Shown: in pieces, positions 15,607 to 27,455 of the stretch
Layout of the letters: each line of letters opens with the position of its first letter
How positions within the stretch are numbered: position 1 is the stretch's first letter
From: Apus apus
Lineage: Eukaryota > Chordata > Aves > Apodiformes > Apodidae
Assembly: GCF_020740795.1 (NCBI RefSeq)
Contig: NC_067283.1
Span: 42,273,659 to 42,337,658, forward strand
Length of the DNA: 64,000 bases
Direction: 5' to 3'
The notes under the pieces: generated by a model
Told to the model about the DNA's origin: nothing
The model's input: the letters and a program-made list of their open reading frames with translations, nothing else
Databases searched by the model: none
Program-made: the position numbers and the translations under genes

Positions 15607-17321
15607 CATTGTGTTTTTAATAAAATGCTGCCTGTGGCAATTTTTCCCTCCAGCCACAAAAAAGATGGAGCAAATTCTGTTCCAGACTGCCTGCTTGCTG
15701 TTTCTGAACGTAGCTTGGCTGTGTTCATGCTGCTTATTACTTGGCAAACACTCAGGCAAGTGGGTGCACACCATGTGCATGTTCAGAAGGCTCTTGCTGG
15801 AGGGTGTGCCAAAAATTCCTGCTTCATCCTGGGTCGGTACAAGTAAAGCACTACACTGCAGGATTTTGATGGAGATTTTTCAAGCACCTGCGTCCTACTG
15901 GGTTATATTTCTCAACATGACCCACAAGACCCAGTTGGCCTGAGCCCACAGTGTCCCAGCCCAGATGTCTATACTGCATTTCCTCACAGGGCCTAGACCT
16001 ATTGACACCTTTCACCTATTTTTGACCTCTAGCAGCTGAAAAGCATTGCTCACGGGCAGAAAGCTGAAGACAAAGTCAGTGATTTGTTGAAATACAGGCA
16101 AGTTGTGAGACTTCTGGGAGGACTGAGCTCAGGAAATAGATTTAAAACTCTTGACTAATGAATGCTTTGAGCACTATCTAATCCCTTCATTAAGAAGCAA
16201 AGGCAAAAAGCAGCTCATACATTATCTGCTGTGAACTTTTTGATTAGTTATAATGGTGATAAACAAATCTCTTCAGACAATTGCATTCATGTATCTAAAT
16301 TATTAAACAATAAAATGGCCACCTGATCAACTCAGCTTGATTAACTCCCATTGCTGAAAGGTTTTTTTCCACAAACATGCTGCTATGTGACAGCAGGTAG
16401 AGCAAAGATGCCCAGCAGCTCTTCCCAGGTGAGCCATCCCGTCTGTTTCATAAGAGGGACTACTCACAGCAGAAAACACTCTCCCTCTTCCTTTGCTGCT
16501 ACAAGGCACTCCTGTAGAAGAAGGAACAAAAAGCAATTCAGCCCACTTTCTTTTTTTATCCATCTGTGGCTTCAAGCCCAGGTTGCCACTGACCCCTCCC
16601 TGCCACCTTCAGGTGCTTGAATGGGGGTGGCACAGTGCCCATCCTCCTGCCTCCAGTTTTGGATCGGGGTGCTGGTCTATCTCTCATGATAGCAACTCAT
16701 GGTATTTGTGTTTCAGAACAAGATCTGTGTCAGGTATCAGGGTTTAAACATTTGGCTCAGCCCTGCACAACCTCCCACATTTGTCTCGCCTTTGCTTCTG
16801 CTCCAGCTGTAGCTATGTCCTTCTTTGTGCATCCCTTCTCCACCCCCTCAGAAGGGACCCTCCTGACCTCCAGGATCTGTCCTCTGGAAACAGCACCTGA
16901 ATAAATCCATCGCATACACCTGTTCAATACACCTCCACGTTGCTTATTCAGGGCAGAAGCAATGCAGAGGAAGCAAAGGCCAAAATACACATCATATGTG
17001 TTTCTAACCAGCTTGCACATAGGTGGTAGGCAGATCTCAGGCCAGGCTTGCCAGCATTGTGATCCAGCATGAGTGGTTGAGTGAGGATCCCCAGACCAGG
17101 GCACTCGCCTTAGTTTTCTCAAAGAGAGGACACCCACATCATCCCCTCCTGGCACTCACAGGGTGACACTTCCACCAGTTTGATGTCACAAACACCTCAC
17201 ATAACCGCCTTGCTTTGCCCTCAACTCTCAGCATGTGCTTCCCCCCATACCCTCGGTCCCCTTCCATGAATCCCACCCCCTGAGCCATGAAAGAAAACAC
17301 CCCTAGAGCATTTACAACTAT

Positions 17322-17367
17322 GGGGGGGGGGGGGGGGAGAGGCAGGGGGAAGAGGAGAGGGGGGAGG
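17322..17367 (+). repeat. G16 homopolymer and G-rich tract
   Basis: A run of 16 G (17322-17337) is followed by further G-runs of 5 and 6 broken by A and C. There are more than four G-runs within 46 bases, so the plus strand can form a G-quadruplex. Assembly length may be unreliable here. Confidence 0.85.
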
Positions 17368-19091
17368 TTCTATAGTGTCAGTTCAGTCACCTTTGAAATG
17401 TCCCTGTTTTTGCAGAGCACCTCAGCCACCAGCTGGCTGCATGCAGGGTTTAGAGAAGTGCTTTATTTAGGATGATCTAAACCAACATGGGATGCAGGAC
17501 ATGTTATCAGAGCTGTGGAAGCAGATCTCCACACCACAACCCCCCAAGACAAAGCCCAAACCTGGTACTTTCCATCTCTCACAAAGAGCTCCAGAAACAG
17601 ACTTCCTTCTGTTAGAAATAAACCAGGATCTTCACACTTCAGCCTTGTGGGAGACCATTTAAGCCTAGAAAATGTTTATAGAATGTATTGATTGTATTTA
17701 ATTCCTGCTTTGGCTTGAAGCTAGAAGCTGTCTTTCTAGTTCTCAAACAGAAGACAGTATAAACCTCACCTGAGATAAACATCTGTCTGTGGCTGCAAAT
17801 GTTTAGCTCTTGGAGGTTGGTCTTTACCTACTGACTTCCTTAAACAGGGTACCGATTCTCTTCAACTGAGATACTTTCTTTCCATCAGCCATTCAGTGTT
17901 CCTAGAGGCAGAAGAAAGTAGGCCATATCTTTAATTGGCTAAAAGGTTTTGAACAGGACATGAATCTCATATCAGGACTTTTAATTTTTTTAGTTGTTAA
18001 GCCTTGTACACTTCTACACAGACTTGCTTACATGCTTTGGCTACAAGTCCTTTTGCTCATCTAATCCCCGTGTGAGAGGCAGGAGCAATATTTCTGTAAC
18101 ATGACAACATCACCAACACTCCAGCCTCACCACTGAGAAGGAGTTTGAAGAAGTAACTTGCAGGGGATTAGACTGAAGTTTTTCTTGTAATGCTTTGAAT
18201 GGCACAAAATGCTCCCCTGTTTTAAGACATTAATGGCATCTCCCATTAAGCATTCAGTTGTTTATCCTGAGTAGTTCTGGAAAGGACTTGTATGCCTTAT
18301 TAATGAAGAGGAGGTGGAGAGGAAGGAAAGCCATTTGATTTTAATGCAGGCATGTTAACATTCATTTTCTTGTCTTGAAATAATTTCTGGAATGGTTGCT
18401 TTAAGAATCTAATCTTAACAAAGCCATAGGAAATGGAAGAAAGAATTTAAATTAACTTACTTCATCCATTTATAAATTGTTTAGGTTAATCATAGTAAAC
18501 TAAACAGGATTCAGCCATACTTAAACACAGCCTTTGCACAAGTATAAACTGTTTATTATAGCCATGACACACAACCAGACAAAATTCATTCCTGATCTGG
18601 GGAAGAGTCTGATTTGGTTTTATTAGCTCTAGAGGAAAACATTTGGGCAGAAGAAGGTTTGCTTCTCAATGTTCAGTAATACTCACCCACAAGCAAGCAA
18701 GTGATGCAGTAGAGTCTTGCCATCTTCATCACACAGCAGCTTGGCCTGAGGCTGGCTCCTCAGGCAGGACAGGCCCTTTGCAGGGGGAGCGGGGCTGCCC
18801 AGGGTGCCACAGGGAGCCCAAGCACAGGCAACGAATGGTCAGACAGCTGAAGCTTAGAGAGATGAATCCCACTCAGTGTACCTTCATGGTCTTGCATTAA
18901 GAGATATTTAGTGAGACTGTAACACTACTGAGGTCAAGAGGTCTGACTTCAGCGATTTGACCTATTACATCTATGGATTATAAGCAGATTTTTAGTGTAA
19001 TGTGCTTTTCACACCGACCTACGGAGAGGGACCATAGACTAGCTTGAAGGGTGGTTGTTCTTGTATTTACATGTCTTCACATTGCTGCTAA

Positions 19092-19185
19092 TCATAGAAT
19101 CACAGAATGGTTTAGGTTGGAAGGACCTTAAAGATCATCCAGTTCCACACCTCCCTCACCCCCCAGCAGGGACACCTTCAGGTTC
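19092..19185 (-). mobile_element. CR1 LINE 3' end fragment
   Basis: The plus strand starts CATAGAATCACAGAATGG and runs GGTTGGAAGGACCTTAAAGA, TCATCCAGTTCCACACC, then CCCAGCAGGGACACCTTC. This is the reverse complement of the avian CR1 3' terminus. It is about 90 bp, truncated at its 5' end as usual for CR1, and moderately well preserved. Confidence 0.92.
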
Positions 19186-20560
19186 AAAAATCCAAGAGAG
19201 AGAAATCAATGGATTTTTAAAAAATAATTTTTGCTTTCACACTTTCCAGTAAGAATTTTGACAATCTTTGGTGAGTCTTGATTGCCACGTGGGTTGCCTA
19301 GGCTGGAGCACTGCATTTTCGCACTACTTGCCCTGATGTGCAAAATCAATCATATTAGCTTATAGAAGAGATAGAAGTTTATGTCATGGACAAATGCATG
19401 AAACAAGCTTTGGATACAGGGTGAGACAGTTCAAATGATGATGTTCATCTTTTTCATCTCCTTTTTCCATACATGAGACTGATGCATTAGCAATTGAAAT
19501 GTGTGACTGCCGTAGGGTGGGTGAATCCTCTCACGGTCAAATCAACACATTTCTTGCTTGAGCCACATTTCTTGGCTGTAATAAAGTTATTAACTTGAGG
19601 ATGTTAAAGGCTGATTAATAACTTGTGTGTGCTTGTGACTCCATTTTGCTATGCTTTATGGTAAGAATTGCATTTTTAAATAATTGTGTTAATTGTCTTC
19701 CAGGAGTAATTAAAATTAAATTAAAGGTATTATGAGCTGCATGTACTGCTTTCATTAATACAATAATTGTGGGGGAACAGCTCTTAATTGGGAGTGAGGA
19801 GGAGCTCTTTTTTTTTTTTTTTTTAAATGTCGTATGCAAATATCTCTTACATGATTGTCTCATTAAGCTCAGTACTCCAAGACCAGAGCAATGTCTTTGT
19901 CTTTCAGTTCTAAAGAAACCCAGCAAACTAAATACTAAGGGTATTCTTAATGAAGAGAATAATTCAAAACAAAAACAAGGACAAAACCAGAAAAAAGATC
20001 CTTTCAGGAAGAACTGCACAACTGAAGAGAAGGGCATCTGGAGAGGCCAAAATGTGTAGTACATGGGGTTGTATCAGTCTTCTCTCTAGGTACAATTAGA
20101 TAATGAAAGATTAATTCTCAAACAAGGATGGGATAAAAACAGGGTGGAAAATGCTTAGCTATGTTGCATTGTTTCAGTCTGACAGACCTGGATTAAAGTC
20201 ATCCTCACAGGGGAGTACTTGTCCAACTCCAAACCCAAATGCACATCATGACTCTGTACTGAGGCGAGATTTCGATGCTCATCTGCCCCTCCCTTCCCAA
20301 ACTCCTGCTTTCCAGCAGAGTCAGCACCCAGGCCCACGGCCACCATAGACCTTTCAGCACCCTCCAGCCTCCATTCCATCCCAGCCAACCTGAGGTTCAA
20401 CTACTTGAGGACCAGTTTCTCTGAGCTGCAACATAGCCCAGAAAGGATTCATGGAGTCACACAACTTGCTCCTGTGTTGCCAAAGGGGCAGAGGTGGTAC
20501 TTGCTGTTAGAAAGGGAGCAAGAGGAGCTGGGTCCCTGGATCTCAGGAAAGCACAAGGTA
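19186..20560. other. Intergenic, no gene seen
   Basis: The stretch includes a T-run at 19809-19824 and an AT-rich block at 19560-19800 listed separately. Frames at 19615-20064 on both strands share the T-run and are not credible proteins. Confidence 0.6.
19560..19800. promoter_or_regulatory. Candidate conserved non-coding element
   Basis: This AT-rich single-copy block has several TAAT-type cores (GATTAATAAC, GTGTTAATTG, CTTAATTGGG), an AATTAAAATTAAATTAAAG stretch and CACTTGTG-like boxes. Composition resembles vertebrate enhancers. No repeat was recognised and conservation was not tested. Confidence 0.25.
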
Positions 20561-20564
20561 GAAG

Positions 20565-21034
20565 GGTGGAATTAAACTATTAGAAAGCAACTGGAAAAAT
20601 AATGAGAGGATAGGTAGTAGTCAATATGGATTAATCGTATGGGGTTTTTTTGTCCTACGTGGCAGTAGCTTTTGTAAAATGGAGAAGATGCAGTAGATAC
20701 CATGTGGCTTGAGCTTAGAAAGGCTTTTGACATCACATCAAGTGATATTACTATTAAGAAATTAGGGAAATGCTGCCTAAATTGAAGTACAGAGTGAGTG
20801 CAAAGCTAGCTTAAAAGATATAATAGTTACAATGTAGATCCCTAAGTTCCTTGGAGTTGTTGAGTGCAGTTTGAAAGTGATTGAGGTCTAGCCCATATTC
20901 AATATGTTAAATAACAGCCTAGGTGATGGGTTTAAATATATGCTTATTAAACCTACAAACTATATCATGCTGTGAGAGGCTGCTCGTGCTGCAGGACAGA
21001 CTGACAATTCAAATTGGTTTTGATATATTGATTA
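20565..21034 (+). pseudogene. Ancient CR1-type LINE reverse transcriptase relic
   Basis: The sequence follows the order of an old amniote CR1 reverse transcriptase. First comes GGTAGTAGTCAATATGGATT (the QHGF region). Next is a CAGTAGATACCATGTGGC / TTAGAAAGGCTTTTGACATC block, equivalent to the D-x-S-KAFD motif A. Then TTAGGGAAATGCTGCCTAA, then TTCAATATGTTAAATAACAGCCTAGGTGATGG, equivalent to FNI-F-INDL-DG before the catalytic motif. The final stretch matches the region after the FADDTKL motif, but that motif itself is eroded. Stops and indels make it non-coding. The match is from remembered family layout. Confidence 0.65.
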
Positions 21035-21036
21035 AG

Positions 21037-21165
21037 TCATAGAATATCTCAGGTTGGAAAGGACCCATAAGGATCATCATGCCTGACTCCCTGCTCCTTG
21101 CAGTACTACCTAAAGTTAAACCATATGCCTAAGATGTTCTTGATGAAAAAAACCCATGATCCTCT
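21037..21165 (-). mobile_element. CR1 LINE 3' end fragment
   Basis: The plus strand begins TCATAGAATATCTCAGGTTG and continues GAAAGGACCCATAAGGATCA, then ACTACCTAAAGTTAAACC and ATATGCCTAAGA. This is the complement of a CR1 3' terminus of the subfamily with an 'aaaccatatg' segment. It directly abuts the old RT relic in the opposite orientation, so it probably inserted into it later. Confidence 0.85.
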
Positions 21166-22740
21166 CTAGGGGGAACACTTACAGAGGAGTAATTAAGCAT
21201 ACAGATATCTAATAGGGGAAAACCATGTCGAGCATTTGTCCAAAGAAGCTCTAGGGCTCCATGTGGACCACAAGCCTAACAAGTCAATAGCGTCTTGCTG
21301 TTACAAAAGGTGAACATCACTCTGTGAGGTATAAGCATCAGTGGTAGCTGAGAGTTGTACAAAGTAATCCTGCCTCTCTTTTAAACCCTGACAAGCTTCC
21401 AGAGGACTGGTGTGTCTTGTTTTGGGGAACAGAATAATTATACAACTTAGAAATATGGCCTTTGAGGAGACATGAGAGGAATACCTGTAATTCAGAATTC
21501 ATTAATTATAGACTAGGCAAAGGTTAGACACTGGTTCTCTCATATAACTGATCCTACCTTGGGTTGGAGATTGTGTAGTCTTGATAACATCTTGAGATCC
21601 TTTCTGGCCACAGAGGTTGCCATTTTGTGTTCAGTCTGTGTCTCCAAAGGTCTGAGATCACGGTGGTCAAGAAGCTGGAAACATTATTCTTTGGGAAAAT
21701 GCAAAATATGCTGAGGCATGGGTCAGGACATCCTCTTTCATAACTCATCATAGAACATTGATATTTGTCATGGAAAATAACATACAAAAAAACCCAGACA
21801 TTTGAATTGCTTCAGAATAAAAAAATGAAGCCTGGAAACTCAGCACTCTGAAGCCACACAGCTTAAAAGTGGTTTGCGTGCTCCCGACTCCATTTTTAAC
21901 CTTAGCAAAGAACAAGAGTAAGGAATCACTGCTCAGCTGTGGGGCTCAGAGTCAGGGAAGTACACTTTTCATGTCACCCTGAGCTCCACATTGTTCAGCT
22001 TGGATGCCTCAAACACACCAGTGTCATCATGGGGTACACAGCACAAAAACACATTCCCATCACTATTTAGGCAGGATGACAAGAAATTATACAGGTCTGC
22101 ATATATTTCCCTAAAATCCATTGAAATCAAGTGTTTTCACAGGAGACTGCCTGGAACAAAGCAACATTTTATGAGAAATCACTTTTTTCTAAAAAAATCC
22201 CAAGAAGTTTTTGTTCCAATTCCCTCCTCTGTCACATACAAGATGTCCAGGAGTGCTCTTTGGAAGAGCCATCTTTCGTACTGCTCAAGTTGGTTACCAG
22301 AGGACACACCAGTATATTGAGCACACGACCAGGCAGCACTGCTCTTTGGGTCTGTAACACCCCGTAATGTTCTCACTGTTCACTGCTTGCAGCTTGAGAC
22401 AACTGACATCAAGGATAGAGGCCTTGGACCAGCCACTGAGACTGCTGCCCAGCTGGGGTTCTTCCTTGCTGCCATGCTCCCGATGGGAGGCTAGATCTGC
22501 TCTGATGTTTACCACCAAATTTATTGGCTGGTTAACTTTATTTATATGTCATTTAGGCTTAGCTCATACACTGCTATCTATGCCATCATAATACTTATCC
22601 CCCCCACTTTTCTGTTTTCCAAGGTTTAGTACACCCTACCTCTAAACAAAAAGTTCTTGCAGCTTTCTGCAAGACCCCAAATATTTTGCATGTCGTTTGA
22701 ATAAGTCTCCCCTCCCACAAGCTTTTAAATTAACCTTGTT
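21166..22740. other. Intergenic, no feature seen
   Basis: No gene or clear repeat. Frames at 21991-22591 overlap on both strands with no recognisable domain. Confidence 0.6.
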
Positions 22741-23190
22741 CTTCATGTATGTCAAGCTCCAAAGCTTCCAACACAGCTTCATCAGCAAATTTCATGAACA
22801 TATGTCTGATTTTTCTGAAAGGGCTAGTGATGGCAGTATGAAGTTAGATTAGCCCAGAGTCAATACCAGCACTTGAGTGATACCTTCCTTTCTCCATCAC
22901 TCCATTTCATCTTTCACTAGATAATCCTACCCACCTTACATCATCCATCCTGCTTCCCATCTTATGTAGGTCTTCCCAAATGATACCACATCAAATACTT
23001 TCAGAGTCCAGTCTAGAAAATATATGTATTTATAAAAAATGTATTTTTCCCCCAGAAAGCTCTCTGGTTAGCCTAGCACCATCTTCCTCTTCTAAGACTA
23101 TTTTTCACTCACTGCTGTCTCCTGGTAGTGACTCCTTCAACAATTTTTCTAAAGCCAGAGTGCACCTTTTCACAAAAAGAGAAATTTTAG
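22740..23190 (-). pseudogene. Ancient CR1-type LINE reverse transcriptase relic
   Basis: Read on the minus strand, 23015-22975 gives a diverged version of the D-F-SKAFDTV-H motif A of the CR1 family reverse transcriptase. The plus-strand landmarks, in family order, are CTTCATCAGCAAATTTCATG, AGCCCAGAGTCAATACC, AATGATACCACATCAAATAC, CTCTGGTTAGCCTAGCACC, CTGCTGTCTCCTGGTAGTGA and CAACAATTTTTCTAAAG. It is heavily mutated and non-coding, with approximate boundaries. Confidence 0.55.
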
Positions 23191-26100
23191 GTTCCTTGCA
23201 CATGATTATTTGTCCCTTATAAAACAAAGGTTTTACTGGATTTTTCTTCTAATGATTTTTAAAAATGTGATCAGTTGTACTTCAGTTATGCCTGAGTTAC
23301 AAAGGCCTAAAGTGATCATCACTGTTGGACTTTTGCAAGATAACCCTTTCAGTAACACTTTTATTATTGAGACTGCTTTGGAAAAAAAAAAAAAGATTAC
23401 CCTGATATATACAAAAGTCATTACTGTAGCACAAAGCATCCTGCCTTCCAAAAGAGCTTCTCTAGGATCAATTGATGGACCATGCTACGTTGAGGCAGAT
23501 TGCTCAGTGTCAGGGTATATGCAGGTTCTCTGATGACACCATGCTGGGTATTGCTTCACCTCTCCACTCCTGGAGTGCATCTAGGTCGTGCACTCACACA
23601 CACCAGATTCAGCAGAGATCAATCATTCACCTGACCATTGTTTCCTTCTCTGGGTTTGCCTCAAAATCTTCGCCATTCTCTTTGTTGTACCTCTTGCTGT
23701 GCAAATTTCCTTGTTTTGTTTTGCTTCTCGAAGTAATTTTTCATTGATTATTGTGTGGTTACAGAATTAGAGTAATAACATCTAATTGTACATCAGAAGC
23801 AAAACCATGTAATTGTGAGAGAATAGATTTAATTTAAAGAAAGGAATCCCCTCCACCAGGGTTTCTCATGGCTTGCACAGAGCATTTGCCAGGCAGTGCT
23901 GCCTTGATTGCATCTAACCTGCAATTAGCACGTGCAATCAAGACATAATGAATGTGTTCAATTATTTTGCATTATTTTGGGATGTAACAGTAGCAATATT
24001 TAGATGTTACTGTCCTACACACAGTGCTTATAAGCTCAAACCATTTATCAGCTTTTACCAATTATGCCACAGGAATGAGGGCAGCCATGAGAGTGGCCTG
24101 ACCTACAAGTGGTTTTCAGGATGAACACCCTTCACTCACCAGTTGAAAGCCCATGGAAGTAGCCAGCAGGGAAGAGAGGCTGGGCAGATTTGGTGCTGTT
24201 GAAAATGGGGGACTCAAATGACACTTTCAGCTTACCTTTGTCTGGTGTCACAGAGCTCATCTGTGACAGAACAGGACAAAGTAAACTTAGTATTTAATAC
24301 TTCTGAATTATTATTCTCCTCTGCTTCAACCTTTTGCATCAGTTTGGTAAGACCCATCACACTACCCAAGGATTTGAAAGTAAAAATTGTATGAGCATGA
24401 ACTAATGCTGCGATTTGCATGTATAAGGAAGCCTCAGGCACATAACAGGTTTTTAGAGGCATTCTGGACATGTAACTCCACCAGTTCTACAAGGCTTCTC
24501 TTAAAGGACATTACTCACCTTTTAAGGGTCAAATGGTATTTGAAAAGCATCTTAATGCATCGTTGAAGATAGAAATGAAAATACACTTCAATTCAGCCCC
24601 CAAAAATAAAGATAAAACTGAATCTCTAGGCATGAATCTTCAATAGATAACTGACATGTTCCAAATGCCAAACTGCTGGTGTTGAAATAAAAGATCCCAG
24701 TGATAAAACTCAGGACCTTATCCAGCAAGAGCTTCCATTCAAGTCAGAGAACCTTAGAAGCACTGAAAGAATACATAACCAGACTCTATTGATTTGTATT
24801 AATCTATCACAGAAAAGCATATTCCAAGTCCTGAGACCAGGACTACTTGATGCAGCCATGATGATTTGTGAGTGATTCTGCACATGGACCCAGCACAAAA
24901 TGTCCAAAGTTCTTACAAGATGCACCCATAAAAATGAAAGTAAAACATGCCTTGGCATGCCTGCTGTGTAAGTACTTCCTTTCCTAAAGATCTGTATTAA
25001 AAAATATTATTAAAAGTAGACGCAAGGAATTACAAAGACTGAAACAGCCAGCAGATCAACTTCTACACTGATTTATACCTGTACCTCATCAGTTCCAGAA
25101 TTTGGTTTATCATTCAGAGAGATGGCAGTTCTCAGAAGCTTGGAGAGGGGAGCTCAGGGGACAATCTCATCTACCTAGAATAGTAAATAAATAAAGAAAA
25201 ATCAAATTTCTGATAAAACAATTTAACCTCTGCATTTGAAAGGAGGAGAAGGATGAATTGTGACACATTTTCATCCAATATGTTTATTAAAGATGATATG
25301 GGCACAGCACACAGATAAACCACATCCTGAAGCAAGGTTAGATTAGGTTTCAAATTTTAAAGCTGGTAGTTTGTTGTTCCTCCATCTGGAGAGCTTGTGC
25401 ATATCTTCTTTTTATATATCTCTCTGCATTTTTAGATTGACAAATGACAAATACAACCAGTATTTATAAGGGTGCAATTTACTTCACTTTTTATTAAAAT
25501 CACCAGCTACAAAAAGGACATTTTGTACATACTAGTTCTAAACAGGCAACTATGAGAACATTGCATTAGTCCTGAAGTGAGACCATCATACTGTGCACCT
25601 GGGACATGGTAAACGGTCAGCAGTAACAGAAAATATATAGAGATGAGATAAGGTACTCACATCACCCTGGATCTATACCTTTGAGGAAATTAGTGCATGT
25701 GTTGCTTGGAGACCTATTTTCTGCAAACACTAAAGAAGTTCCATTGTGCTCTCATGTAAAAACACAGTAGGCACAACTGCTACAAAAAGGAACAGGTTAC
25801 TCCAGTCTGACACATGCCATAAGTGTCACAGTAGTTGGAAACAGAAATGCACTAACAACATGATAAGAAACAAGGCAGTAACACTTTGTTGACAGTAGCA
25901 GTGTCACAAAACACCACAGACCAAATTCTTAGCTGACAGGAGGTGACATAGCCTCCCTTCAATCAAAAATCAAGTGTTAGCCAAGAATCTAACCCATAAT
26001 CAAAACATTCTCACACTGTATTCTGTCTTTCCCTTCAAAGTCAAAAAAGAGATGGAGAAGAGGTAACAGTCCTAGCTAACTCAAGAAGGAACAGCAAAGT

Positions 26101-27039
26101 CATCCCATCCATCCAGCACCCCCTGCATACCCTGCACTCCAGCAGGAGTGGCTGGGAGGCTACACAAGCTTTATGGGCCCTGAAATTAGTGAAGCACTTT
26201 CCAAGCTGGTATGGCCAGAAGCACAAGATAGTAAATGATAAAGTGTGTATTACAGAGCCAAATCCAGGGACCACATCATTATATTCATTCTTATGTTAAT
26301 ATCAATGTCAGTTTGGGCTTAAAGGCTGGTGACTCACTATGATAGCACATGAACATTCTCTTCCAGGACTGTTAAAGACATCTGCCAGTTGCTGCAGGGT
26401 GCCTCTTGCTCCTATCTACTGCTCTAATAGTGTGACCTCCTTAGGTATCATGACTTTGTTAAAATTTCCATATCATCATCCTGGAGACTGGAAGTAGGAA
26501 TGTCACGCCATGTTGAATCCTAGTACAATGTAGGAAACGAAGCAAGAAAGCAGTGTGCTTAAAGAAAGCTTTCAGCAGGAAAGAAAATATAGCAGAAAGG
26601 TTCACATTGGTCAGTGCCACCTCAAATACAAAATGTAATTATCAAAGAATTAAAGTTAAGTAGCATTGGTTACAAGGTGAAAGACATTATTATTTCCATC
26701 AGTTTGCTGCAAGAACTTCACCCCAATAAATCAATTTCTACCTTTATAAAATGGATAATTTTATAGACCAAAACAAAAGTAAACTGTAATTCTTAACACA
26801 AACATCAAGCTTAGCATTTAATTTTGCACTTTAAGATTGACCAAAAATACTCAGACCGTTCATATCCTAAAACCACAGGCAAGTTTCACTGATCACCACC
26901 ACCTTAATCTTAGTGCCAAAATATAAATTATATACTGATAACATAACATTGAGTTATCTCAAATCTGCAGGAAAATACAGACAAGGACAAATAAGTTATT
27001 TTGCTATACTCTAAATATATAGTTACCATGCATAAATAT
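23191..27039. other. Intergenic, no gene seen
   Basis: Apart from the candidate element at 23760-24085, this stretch is plain AT-leaning DNA. It may include distal 3' UTR of GADL1 on the minus strand. A second minus-strand AATAAA occurs at 25490-25495. No exon was recognised. Confidence 0.55.
23760..24085. promoter_or_regulatory. Candidate conserved non-coding element between TGFBR2 and GADL1
   Basis: This is a single-copy block with ordered-looking transcription factor cores: several CTAATTG/GTAATTG/CAATTA homeodomain sites, an E-box CACGTG at 23929-23934, and ATGCAAAT-like TTGCATTATTT. A perfect 10-bp inverted repeat, CTTGATTGCA (23903-23912) and TGCAATCAAG (23933-23942), flanks a 20-nt spacer. 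Base composition and lack of repeats resemble vertebrate enhancers. Conservation is untested. Confidence 0.35.
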
Positions 27040-27040
27040 A

Positions 27041-27054
27041 TTTTTTTTTTTTTT
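27041..27054 (-). repeat. Genomic A14 (minus strand) next to the poly(A) signal
   Basis: A run of 14 T on the plus strand lies 12 nt past the minus-strand AATAAA. Transcript 3' ends mapped here by oligo-dT priming would be ambiguous. Confidence 0.8.
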
Positions 27055-27066
27055 CAGGTAGATACA

Positions 27067-27072
27067 TTTATT
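27067..27072 (-). terminator. GADL1: Candidate GADL1 poly(A) signal
   Basis: This is AATAAA on the minus strand (TTTATT on plus), the first canonical signal after the GADL1 stop. The following bases run into an A14 tract at the expected cleavage distance. Confidence 0.45.
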
Positions 27073-27308
27073 TTTACTCTGTTATAAAGTGCATCTAAAA
27101 GCTACTAAATAAATCTTATGGTTTAAAAACAGAGGGAGGTGAACAGGAGTTCACCTGAGAGTTCAGGAGAAATGACAGATAGCTCCTGTTAACAAAAAAG
27201 GAAGAAGTTCTAAGTGCTATTCCAGTATTCTCAGCTCTGCTAAAGCGGTGGTGATATTTTGGGAGAGCAACATTGGCGAACACTGATTAGGCCAAATAAT
27301 TGCATTTC

Positions 27309-27455
27309 ATAGCATCTCAAGACCAGTTAGGCTGGAAGAGACCTCAGAAGGTCTTCTAGAACCATATGCTCAAAGCAGGATCAATATTGGTCGCTTGGGG
27401 CCTTGGGCAGATGGGTCGTGAAAACCTCCCAGGATGGCAACTGCACAACTCTATG
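27309..27455 (-). mobile_element. Degraded CR1 LINE 3' fragment
   Basis: The plus strand reads CATAGCATCTCAAGACC, AGGCTGGAAGAGACCTCAGA, AGGTCTTCTAGAACC, GCTCAAAGCAGGATCAAT, then GTCGTGAAAACCTCCCAGGA and TGGCAACTGCACAACTCT. This is the CR1 3' region in reverse, diverged, with an approximate far boundary. Confidence 0.75.

Larger units (their letters stand above)
14216..19090. other. Intergenic, no gene seen
   Basis: Open frames at 14250-14730, 15530-15940 and 16330-17160 overlap on both strands and look like chance frames in GC-richer DNA. The stretch holds a CT/T tract (15551-15606), a G-rich tract (17322-17367), and AT-rich blocks near 15000-15130, 16180-16340 and 18340-18520. AATAAA at 15619-15624 is probably too far to serve TGFBR2. 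No exon was recognised. Confidence 0.6.

Noticed and set aside
15619..15624. AATAAA as a distal TGFBR2 poly(A) signal
   Set aside because: It lies 2.3 kb past the signal that sits in the conserved 3' UTR end, and the intervening sequence does not resemble known TGFBR2 transcripts.
23510..23565. CTCTGATGACACCATGCTGG, similar to the FADDTKLG-coding part of CR1 reverse transcriptase
   Set aside because: The similarity is about 20 bases only and the flanks do not continue in the family order, so it may be chance.
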